From Elusimicrobiota bacterium (GTDB lineage Bacteria; Ratteibacteria; UBA8468; B48-G9; JAFGKM01), in NCBI GenBank assembly GCA_012515635.1, contig JAAYXZ010000023.1, positions 1 through 7,129 of the forward strand: 7,129 nt of DNA, read 5' to 3'. The position numbers and the translations under genes are program-made. Shown piece by piece: positions 1-5,156 of the stretch. How positions within the stretch are numbered: position 1 is the stretch's first letter; every line of letters begins with the position of its first letter. The notes under the pieces are model-generated. The model searched no databases, had not been told where the DNA came from, and saw nothing but the letters and a program-made list of their open reading frames with translations.

Positions 1-467
1 CTGTCAAGAAACATATGCAGGTCATAAGAAAAATCATCCTTTAGCGGTATCTCAATAGGGGTTGCGCCTATCTTTAAGGCAAGTATTTTATAAATAAGAA
101 AAGATGGGGTTGGGAATAAGACCTCTTCACCTTGGTTAATAAAAAGTTCCATTCCCATAGAGATAATCTCGCTGGAGCCGCTTCCCAGAATAATGGTCTC
201 CTGCTGTTGGTTGAATACCTCCGCTATTTTGTTTTTTAAATAGTATCCTGACCCTTCGGGATATCTTGAAATTTTATCAGCGCATCGCTTTATTGCCTCT
301 ACCGCTTTGGGTGAAGGACCCAGCGGGTTTTCATTAGACGCAAGTTTTACTATCTTTTCTATCTCAATCCCGTATGTCCTTTGAAGTTCTTCTATGGGCT
401 TTCCCGGAATATAAGGAGCAATCTTTTTTATGCCCGTTCTAACCAAGTCCCCTGTTTTTTTATACAT
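1..467 (-). CDS. hisC: Histidinol-phosphate aminotransferase, N-terminal part (3' end beyond window)
   Basis: This is a PLP-dependent fold-type I aminotransferase that interconverts imidazole-acetol phosphate and histidinol phosphate in histidine synthesis; some relatives transaminate aromatic keto acids. The first 155 residues are visible. They begin MYKKTGDLVR and carry the family landmarks: IAPYIPGKPIEEL at about 16-28, ASNENPLGPSP at 43-53 (substrate-binding NENP), RYPEG at 68-72, and the cofactor phosphate-binding turn GSGSSEII at 95-102, where GNGSDE is more usual. The catalytic lysine lies outside the window. The ATG at 467 overlaps the end of trpS by 8 nt, and an AGGA lies 7 nt upstream inside trpS, so the two genes are probably translationally coupled. 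The HisC family is secure; an aromatic rather than histidine role cannot be excluded from this fragment. Confidence 0.9.
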   Translation of the reverse strand, partial: MYKKTGDLVRTGIKKIAPYIPGKPIEELQRTYGIEIEKIVKLASNENPLGPSPKAVEAIKRCADKISRYPEGSGYYLKNKIAEVFNQQQETIILGSGSSEIISMGMELFINQGEEVLFPTPSFLIYKILALKIGATPIEIPLKDDFSYDLHMFLD

Positions 468-1452
468 ATTTCAGTCCTGTCTTTATCTTTACTTCGGTTA
501 TTGTTTCTTCGGCTATTTTCTTTGCCTTTTTTGTGCCGTTTTTGAGCAAAGACCATAACTCTTCCCTGTTTTTTTCAAGTTCTTTTCTTTTCCTTTGAAT
601 ATCTTCAAGATAGGAAACAATTGCTGTTCCGAGTTCTTTTTTACAATCAGTGCATCCGATAATAGCGCCCTTACATTCCTTCTCTATCTCCCCTACCCTG
701 TCTTTGCTGTTAAAGAGTTTATGATAAATAAATGCAGGACAGGTCTTCGGGTGACCGGGGTCTTTCCTGTAAAGTCGTTTAGGGTCTGTGAACATCTTGC
801 TTGTCTTCTCCTTTATAACCTCAGGAGAATCTTTAAGATAAATACAATTGTTATAAGATTTGCTCATCTTCCTGTTATCTGTCCCCGGTATTTTTGGGGT
901 TTCGGTAAGAAGCGCTTCAGGTATAGGGAATGTCTCTCCGTAAAAATAGTTAAACCTTTTTGCTATCTCCCTTGTCAGTTCCAGATGAGGCATCTGGTCT
1001 ATGCCTATTGGAACATATTTTGCCTTGTATATAAGTATATCCGCCGCTTGTAAGACAGGATATCCCAAAAATCCGTAAGTGTTAATATCTTTGGCTTGAA
1101 GTTGCTTTTTTTGCTCTTTATACACAGGGTTTCTTTCAAGCCATGGAGTAGGCACTATCATTGAAAATATAAGATGCAGTTCTGTGTGTTCGGGAATCAT
1201 TGACTGCACGAATATGGTGGACTTATGCGGGTCAAGTCCGCCTGCGATAAAGTCCATAGCCACCTCTTCAACATACTCTTTTACTTTGCCCATTGAAGCA
1301 TACTCTGTGCTAAGCGCATGATAATCGGCTATCATATAGAGACAGTTGTATCCTTTGTCCTGCAGTGTTTTCCAGTTTTTGAGCGCCCCGAAAAGATGGC
1401 CTATATGCAAGGGACCGGTGGGCCTCATTCCGCTTAATATGTTTTTATTCAT
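460..1452 (-). CDS. trpS: Tryptophanyl-tRNA synthetase with probable iron-sulfur motif
   Basis: This cytoplasmic class Ic enzyme attaches tryptophan to tRNA-Trp using ATP. The 330-residue length is normal. Visible motifs are GMRPTGPLHIGH at 8-19 (HIGH at 16-19), the tryptophan-site region around GIDQMPHLELTRE at 150-162, and the catalytic loop RKMSKS at 194-199. The C-terminal anticodon-side domain holds C238, C260, C267 and C270, spaced C-x21-C-x6-C-x2-C. This is very close to the [4Fe-4S] motif described for Thermotoga maritima TrpRS, so a cluster near the anticodon-binding region is inferred. A GGAG (1463-1466) sits 10 nt before the ATG. The gene starts 20 nt after the Nudix gene and overlaps hisC by 8 nt. 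There is no room for a T-box or leader peptide directly upstream, so control probably lies at the operon promoter near 3300. Confidence 0.97.
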   Translation of the reverse strand: MNKNILSGMRPTGPLHIGHLFGALKNWKTLQDKGYNCLYMIADYHALSTEYASMGKVKEYVEEVAMDFIAGGLDPHKSTIFVQSMIPEHTELHLIFSMIVPTPWLERNPVYKEQKKQLQAKDINTYGFLGYPVLQAADILIYKAKYVPIGIDQMPHLELTREIAKRFNYFYGETFPIPEALLTETPKIPGTDNRKMSKSYNNCIYLKDSPEVIKEKTSKMFTDPKRLYRKDPGHPKTCPAFIYHKLFNSKDRVGEIEKECKGAIIGCTDCKKELGTAIVSYLEDIQRKRKELEKNREELWSLLKNGTKKAKKIAEETITEVKIKTGLKYV

Positions 1453-1472
1453 AAGTTCTTAACTCCATAAGT

Positions 1473-1892
1473 TCATAGTTTGTTTTTATGGTTAAAATAA
1501 TCGTTGAGTATTTTTCTGTGGTCAAAGGCAATATCTTTCGGTAAAGTATTCTTGGTGAATAGTTTTGCATCCGCTGCATCATCCGACCCTTTTAATATCC
1601 CCCTGCCCTTTCCTGTGAATACTGTGGATATGGTGTGGTGGCGCGGGTCCCTGTCAGGCGAAGAATATGTTTGAAATTGTTGAAGTTCTATAATATCCAG
1701 ACCTGTCTCTTCTTTCGCTTCTCTCACAGCCGCATCCTCAAGGGTCTCTCCGTAATCTACAAAACCTCCGGGAAGCGCCCATCCGTAAGGATGATTTTTT
1801 CTTTGTATCATCACGATGTTTCCGTCTATCTCTATAATAATATCCACTGTCGGAATAGGGTTTTTATATGCTGTTTTTTTCATTATGAGCAT
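1473..1892 (-). CDS. Nudix hydrolase, ADP-ribose pyrophosphatase-like
   Basis: This is a soluble Mg-dependent Nudix hydrolase of 139 residues. The complete Nudix box runs from G43 to L65: G-x5-E49-x7-R57-E58-A-K-E61-E62-T-G-L, the exact consensus. The preceding YKNPIPTVDIII (9-20) and RKNHPYGWALPGGFVDYGE (31-49), and the following SSPDRDPRHHTIS (77-89), resemble archaeal and bacterial ADP-ribose pyrophosphatases, which cleave ADP-ribose to AMP and ribose 5-phosphate. Substrate is inferred from those segments; a nucleotide-cleaning role is possible. Start choice is uncertain. A TAG stop lies immediately before the first ATG (1892), there is no good Shine-Dalgarno sequence, and the internal ATG at 1883 (Met4, MKKTAYKNP) is as likely. 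The gene lies 20 nt after the aminopeptidase gene and 20 nt before trpS, so it is probably expressed by coupling or read-through in one operon. Confidence 0.9.
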   Translation of the reverse strand: MLIMKKTAYKNPIPTVDIIIEIDGNIVMIQRKNHPYGWALPGGFVDYGETLEDAAVREAKEETGLDIIELQQFQTYSSPDRDPRHHTISTVFTGKGRGILKGSDDAADAKLFTKNTLPKDIAFDHRKILNDYFNHKNKL

Positions 1893-1912
1893 CTACCATT
1901 TACTATCAGAGA

Positions 1913-3280
1913 TTATTTTTTTGCTGAATAAAAACTCTTATATGCAAGATAGGTAGAGTATACATCCGCCTTACTGATTAATTCATAAGGAGCATGCATA
2001 GAAAGAACTCCTGTCCCGCAATCAATGGTATCAATATTGTATCTTGCGATATAAGTGGCGATGGTTCCACCCCCGCCCTGCTCTATCTTGCCTATCTCTC
2101 CGGGTTGCCATAAAACGCCGTCTCTATCAAAGATATCCCTGATATAGGCGATATATTCCGCAGACGGCTCTATGCTGTGTCCTTTTCCCCTGCCTCCCGT
2201 GATTCGCGTAAGCACAACGCCATGCCCTAATTTTGCTGTGTTGCGGGGGTCGGAGACCTCCTTATAATTAGGGTCTATTACCGTATCCACATCGGCGGAT
2301 ATTGCTTTTGAGTTTTGGATAACGGTTCTGAAATCAGAAGGTTTTCCCCCTGCTTTTTCAATAACTTCCTCTAAAACATATTTCAAAAACTCGGACTGAG
2401 CGGATGTAGCGCCTCTGCTTCCAATCTCCTCCTGGTCAACCATAACACAAAAAGTTGTATAAGGTGTTTTGTCTGTATCAAAAAACGCCATCATACTCGT
2501 ATAAGCGCAAACCCTGTCATCCTGCCCATACCCTAAAACCATGCTCTTATCAATACCTGCGTCCCTTATCTTCCCTGCGGGAACAAACTGAAATTCACTG
2601 CTGATAAAATCATCTTCCTTAATTCCGCAGGTCTCTTCCAGTATTTTAAGGATATTCTCTTTTGTCTTCTCCTTCTCTTTACCTTTTAAAGGAATACTGC
2701 CGATAATAATGTTCAGGTTTTCACCGGGAAATCCGTCCTCTATGGTCTTTTTTGCTTGGTCTTTCCCAAGATGCGGCAAAAGGTCTGTAATGCAGAATAC
2801 AGGGTCTGTCTCCTTTTCCCCGATTACAATCTCTCTCTTTTGTCCGTTCTTGAAAACAACGGTGCCATACATTGCCAGCGGTATGGTAAGCCACTGATAT
2901 TTCTTAATACCGCCATAATAATAGGTCTTCAAAAGACAGATATCCTCATCCTCATAGATAGGATTAGTTTTCAGGTCAAGGCGGGGAGAATCTACGTGTG
3001 ATACAATAAATTTACAGCCGTCTTTAAGCGGTTTTGCTCCCATTCGTCCCATTACCAGCACCTTCTCTTTATTGACCTTGTAAAAAATGTCTCCTTGTTT
3101 GAGTTTTTTACAAGTATCAAGCGGTTTGATAGTGTGATTCTTTCCCTTATCAAGAGCCCCTGCCACAAAGAGACGTTCTGTTTTATTCTTTGAAAGAAAA
3201 TCCTTATATCCTTCACAGAAATCAAATACCCGTTTTTGGGTCTTCTTGTCCCATATCTCCCAACCTGATTTTCTTTTCAT
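1913..3280 (-). CDS. M18 family zinc aminopeptidase
   Basis: This is a cytoplasmic dizinc aminopeptidase of the M18 (aspartyl aminopeptidase/aminopeptidase I) family, which removes N-terminal residues from peptides and usually forms tetrahedral dodecamers. The 455-residue length matches bacterial members. The expected zinc and catalytic positions are present: H95 and catalytic D97 in SHVDSPR (94-100), D254 in GQDDRVCAY, general base E284 and ligand E285 in DQEEIGSRGATSAQ, D330 in ISADVDTV, and H429 in SMHAPYE. The glycine-rich stretch at 401-406 precedes the final ligand region, as usual. The active site therefore looks intact. The start ATG is well supported: GGGAGGG at 3287-3293 ends 6 nt before it. 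It is the first gene of an aminopeptidase-Nudix-trpS-hisC operon, with its own sigma70-like promoter and a dyad between 3305 and 3333. The assignment to M18 is firm; the preferred N-terminal residue cannot be read from sequence. Confidence 0.95.
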   Translation of the reverse strand: MKRKSGWEIWDKKTQKRVFDFCEGYKDFLSKNKTERLFVAGALDKGKNHTIKPLDTCKKLKQGDIFYKVNKEKVLVMGRMGAKPLKDGCKFIVSHVDSPRLDLKTNPIYEDEDICLLKTYYYGGIKKYQWLTIPLAMYGTVVFKNGQKREIVIGEKETDPVFCITDLLPHLGKDQAKKTIEDGFPGENLNIIIGSIPLKGKEKEKTKENILKILEETCGIKEDDFISSEFQFVPAGKIRDAGIDKSMVLGYGQDDRVCAYTSMMAFFDTDKTPYTTFCVMVDQEEIGSRGATSAQSEFLKYVLEEVIEKAGGKPSDFRTVIQNSKAISADVDTVIDPNYKEVSDPRNTAKLGHGVVLTRITGGRGKGHSIEPSAEYIAYIRDIFDRDGVLWQPGEIGKIEQGGGGTIATYIARYNIDTIDCGTGVLSMHAPYELISKADVYSTYLAYKSFYSAKK

Positions 3281-3304
3281 ATTTTGCCCTCCCGATAATA
3301 GTAT

Positions 3305-3333
3305 ATTGTAAGGTAAATTACCTTTAATTTCAA
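3305..3333 (-). promoter_or_regulatory. Sigma70-like promoter of the aminopeptidase-trpS-hisC operon
   Basis: Read on the minus strand, a -35 box TTGAAA (3328-3333) and a -10 box TACAAT (3305-3310) are separated by exactly 17 bp. The match is five of six for each hexamer. The predicted transcript starts near 3297-3299, leaving a leader of about 17-19 nt that contains the strong GGGAGGG ribosome-binding site. It lies in the 70-bp gap downstream of the DUF2752 gene. The position and spacing are what is seen; activity is inferred. Confidence 0.72.
3310..3324. promoter_or_regulatory. Operator-like perfect dyad in the promoter spacer
   Basis: The 15-bp sequence AAGGTAA-a-TTACCTT is a perfect inverted repeat with 7-bp arms and a single central base. 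It overlaps the last base of the -10 box and fills most of the 17-bp promoter spacer, so a bound dimer would block RNA polymerase or, less likely, activate by distorting the spacer as MerR-type regulators do. It is not a terminator: the loop would be too short or the stem only 5 bp, and no T-run follows. I do not recognise the half-site as belonging to a named regulator. No regulator gene is in the window unless the ACT protein acts indirectly. Confidence 0.5.
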
Positions 3334-3350
3334 GTTAATTCAGATGTATA

Positions 3351-3668
3351 TCAATCAGTTCCGTTGTTATATGCGCGCTGAAATTTTCTGATGTCGCAGA
3401 TTAATTGTCTTACAAACAGATAAGCAAGCAAAGGGAATACGATAACAATCAGTTTGTTAAGGGCTATTGCTTCGGATAAGCGGCAATGAATTACGTATAA
3501 TACCGCTCTTGTTATTCCGCAGCCGGGACACTCTATTTCAAACAGGTTTTTGTAAAGACAGATAGAATGCAGTTTGTTCACGGATGAGAGTGGAATGAAA
3601 AACAGAGAAACAGGCAAGAGTAAATATAATACAACCATCCTATAAACAAGAATTGTTTTCTTCCCCAT
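3351..3668 (-). CDS. DUF2752 family small membrane protein
   Basis: This 105-residue integral membrane protein belongs to DUF2752, a family with no established function. The diagnostic segment is CPGCGITRA (47-55), followed by LSEAIALNKL (64-73), which matches the family pattern of a short linker ending in an asparagine before the last helix. Predicted membrane segments are at about 8-27 and 72-92, with a shorter hydrophobic stretch around 55-61. The CxxC pair at 47 and 50, together with C37, could bind a metal or form a disulfide, but nothing in the sequence proves this. The ATG lies 4 nt after the stop of the TM2 gene and has no clear Shine-Dalgarno sequence, so translation is probably coupled to that gene. 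The last residues (QRAYNNGTD) are polar. Confidence 0.85.
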   Translation of the reverse strand: MGKKTILVYRMVVLYLLLPVSLFFIPLSSVNKLHSICLYKNLFEIECPGCGITRAVLYVIHCRLSEAIALNKLIVIVFPLLAYLFVRQLICDIRKFQRAYNNGTD

Positions 3669-3672
3669 CTTA

Positions 3673-4053
3673 TTATTTTTTTATAAGTGGGTTGCCGTTG
3701 CTGTCGCGGTATTTGCCTGTGGCAATCAGGATAATATCTATAAGCCACCATATACCGCAGCCGCCGCCTGTAAGAAGTTTAAGTATGCCGAGACCGACAT
3801 ATCCCGTGTAAAACCTGTCTATCCCAAACTCTCCTACAAGGATAGATAATATAAGCGTTATAGTCCAATCTTTTCTTTCGCATGTTGACAAGGATGCCAA
3901 TCCTCTGCCGCATTTAATACAGACCTCTGCCTTTGCGTCTGTCGGCGCACCGCAATGCGGACAGTATTTATTGCTGTTGCTCGGCGCTACTCCACAGTTG
4001 ATACAGACCACTGCTTTATCATCTACTTCTTTCCCGCAGTTTCGGCAGTACAT
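3673..4053 (-). CDS. Double zinc-ribbon TM2 domain membrane protein
   Basis: This 126-residue protein joins two N-terminal zinc ribbons to a C-terminal TM2 domain. The ribbons have identical geometry: C3-x2-C6-x10-C17-x2-C20 and C31-x2-C34-x10-C45-x2-C48. They look like a tandem duplication and should each bind one zinc on the cytoplasmic side. The TM2 domain (about 63-122) shows the family pattern: a first helix, the DRFYTGYVGLGILKLL loop (79-94), the GGGCGIWWLID segment (97-107) opening the second helix, and a tail with KYRDSNGNP (114-122). TM2 domains are widespread but have no general biochemical role. The start is supported by AAGGAGG at 4059-4065, 5 nt from the ATG. It forms a two-gene unit with the DUF2752 gene and diverges from the ACT gene across 132 bp. 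Confidence 0.92.
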   Translation of the reverse strand: MYCRNCGKEVDDKAVVCINCGVAPSNSNKYCPHCGAPTDAKAEVCIKCGRGLASLSTCERKDWTITLILSILVGEFGIDRFYTGYVGLGILKLLTGGGCGIWWLIDIILIATGKYRDSNGNPLIKK

Positions 4054-4185
4054 AATCCCCTCCTTGTAATTAACTTAAAACTTTAACTCTTAAATTTGGG
4101 AATATCCGCTTTTATTTTTCTCTCCTCTGCTTTCTATTGTAAAATATAAAACGGAACAGGTAAAATAAAATTGAAGGGAGGGAGA
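4054..4185. promoter_or_regulatory. Divergent intergenic region of the TM2 and ACT genes
   Basis: This 132-bp AT-rich spacer must hold the promoters of both divergent genes. On the plus strand, TTGTAA (4137-4142) and TAAAAT (4161-4166), 18 bp apart, could drive the ACT gene with a very short leader; an alternative -10 is TAAAAT at 4140-4145 with a poor -35. On the minus strand no convincing pair stands out. The stretch 4066-4094 is rich in TTAA/TTAAC repeats in both orientations, which could be a protein-binding site or just composition. No terminator or riboswitch-like structure is evident. Confidence 0.4.
4175..4182 (+). promoter_or_regulatory. Ribosome-binding site that fixes the ACT gene start
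   Basis: The purine run AGGGAGGG ends 3 nt before the ATG at 4186, a close but workable distance for a Shine-Dalgarno sequence. It lies inside the 5-codon extension that a TTG start at 4171 would give, which argues that the ATG is the true start. Confidence 0.75.
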
Positions 4186-4617
4186 ATGGAAACAGTGAAA
4201 AAAAGAAAAGAGTTAAAGATTGTAGCAAGAGACAGGGTCGGCACCATTGCTGACATCTCAAGTTTAATATCCGAAAAAGAGGTTAATGTTGAGGACATCA
4301 GCGTCTATACAATGGGCGGGGATGCTATTATCCATCTTATAACTTCGGATAATAATAAGTTGCTCAAACTATTTACTGAAAAGGGATATAAGGCGGAAGA
4401 GAGAGAAGTGGTGGTTATGTCGTTGAAAAACCGCCCCGGCGCCCTACATAAAGTTGCAGAAAAACTAAAAGAAGAAAATATTGATGTTAAATATCTGTAT
4501 GGAACAGTATCAAATAAAAGTGAAGACACAACCCTTGTCTTCTCTTCCAGTAACAACGAAAAAGCGATAGAAGTATTAGGGTATATCCTGTCGCTCTCCG
4601 AATGGGGAAGGGAATAA
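4186..4617 (+). CDS. Stand-alone tandem ACT-domain protein
   Basis: This 143-residue cytoplasmic protein consists of two ACT domains and nothing else. The first spans about residues 9-65 (ELKIVARDRVGTIADISSLI, then a strand-rich DAIIHLITSD), and the second about 70-135 (VVVMSLKNRPGALHKVAEKL, then the INIxYLYG-like DVKYLYGTVS). The x-R-P-G-A-L-x-K-V motif is the usual ligand-binding turn between strand 1 and helix 1; the first domain has the variant DRVGTIADI. This architecture resembles COG4747-type ACT proteins, which are presumed amino-acid-binding regulators without a defined partner. The start is placed at ATG 4186, not the TTG at 4171. It is the only plus-strand gene, diverging from the TM2 gene; its last 13 codons and stop overlap the end of the nitroreductase gene on the other strand. 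A role in sensing an aromatic or branched amino acid is a guess from the nearby aroF and trpS. Confidence 0.88.
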   Translation: METVKKRKELKIVARDRVGTIADISSLISEKEVNVEDISVYTMGGDAIIHLITSDNNKLLKLFTEKGYKAEEREVVVMSLKNRPGALHKVAEKLKEENIDVKYLYGTVSNKSEDTTLVFSSSNNEKAIEVLGYILSLSEWGRE

Positions 4618-5109
4618 GATATCTTTAAGCGGTTTTTTAGGCGGCTCTGATGTTGTCTCCTCAGAAGAATATCCGATAGTTATCATACTTATCAAATTAT
4701 GAGAAGAAGGCACATTTAGTATCTTCCTGATATCTTCAGCATAAGGTTTTTTATCCCCTGCTACCCAGCAACTGCTAAGCCCGTATGCCTTTGCCGCAAT
4801 CAGTATATAAGTGGTGGCGGCAGAGCCATCCTCAATATAATATTTGGTGTCTTCGCAGAAGACAGCAATACATACAGGTGCATCGGCTATAAATTTTCCA
4901 TGGTCGGAGGTCTCTGCTATCTTACGTCTTAACGCCTCATCTGTAATCACTACGAATCTCCATGGTTGTACATTTCTTGCTGTGGGGGCATATCTTGCGC
5001 AGTCAATAATATCCTGTATTATCTCTGCGGGGACCTCTTTTTTCTGATAGCGTCTTATACTTCTGCGTCTCCTTAAAACCTTTAACGTTTCAATAGATAT
5101 CTTATCCAT
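4576..5109 (-). CDS. Nitroreductase-family FMN oxidoreductase
   Basis: This small flavoprotein of 177 residues probably works as a homodimer binding FMN at the interface and using NAD(P)H. Family marks are RRRRSIRRY at 13-21 (FMN phosphate contacts), APTARNVQPWRFVVI at 41-55, the helix beginning EDGSAATTYILIAA at 93-106, GLSSCWVAG at 110-118, MITIGY at 142-147, and the C-terminal KPLKDILF at 159-166. All are in the normal order, so the protein looks functional. The physiological substrate is unknown; nitro compounds, quinones and flavin are all possible for this family. AAGG lies 6 nt before the ATG. It is the third gene of an aroF-oxidoreductase-nitroreductase run, 35 nt after the oxidoreductase gene. 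Its last 13 codons and stop overlap, tail to tail, the ACT gene on the other strand. Confidence 0.93.
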   Translation of the reverse strand: MDKISIETLKVLRRRRSIRRYQKKEVPAEIIQDIIDCARYAPTARNVQPWRFVVITDEALRRKIAETSDHGKFIADAPVCIAVFCEDTKYYIEDGSAATTYILIAAKAYGLSSCWVAGDKKPYAEDIRKILNVPSSHNLISMITIGYSSEETTSEPPKKPLKDILFPSPFGERQDIP

Positions 5110-5136
5110 TCTGTTGCCTTGCTCCTCTGTACTGCT

Positions 5137-5156
5137 ATTATTGTTTAAAGAATAAT
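5137..5156. repeat. Short AT-rich palindrome around the oxidoreductase stop codon
   Basis: ATTATT-G-TTTAAA-G-AATAAT is palindromic except for the G/G pair flanking the centre. It spans the stop of the Gfo/Idh gene. As RNA it would form at most a weak 6-bp A-U stem with no following T-run, so it is not a good terminator. It may be chance in AT-rich sequence. Confidence 0.25.

Noticed and set aside
595..1053. 152-codon open frame on the plus strand
   Set aside because: It lies opposite trpS, whose motifs are complete; the translation is cysteine- and phenylalanine-rich with no recognisable domain.
1453..1472. T-box or tryptophan leader peptide before trpS
   Set aside because: Only 20 nt separate the genes and no run of Trp codons or specifier-like structure is present.
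1635..1931. 98-codon open frame on the plus strand
   Set aside because: It is antisense to the Nudix gene, which has a perfect Nudix box.
3310..3324. The dyad as a terminator for the DUF2752 gene
   Set aside because: A hairpin would have only 5 A/T-rich pairs with a 5-nt loop and no T-run after it.
4171..4173. TTG as the start codon of the ACT gene
   Set aside because: The purine-rich ribosome-binding site lies within the extension, directly before an ATG at 4186; the five extra residues match nothing in the domain.
3281..4185. tRNA, small RNA or mobile element in the central non-housekeeping part
   Set aside because: No T-loop-like sequence, terminal repeats, transposase or integrase fragments were found; the space is filled by two small membrane protein genes and short promoters.
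4305..4556. 83-codon open frame on the minus strand inside the ACT gene
   Set aside because: Shadow of the plus-strand ACT frame; its serine-rich composition is typical of antisense reading.
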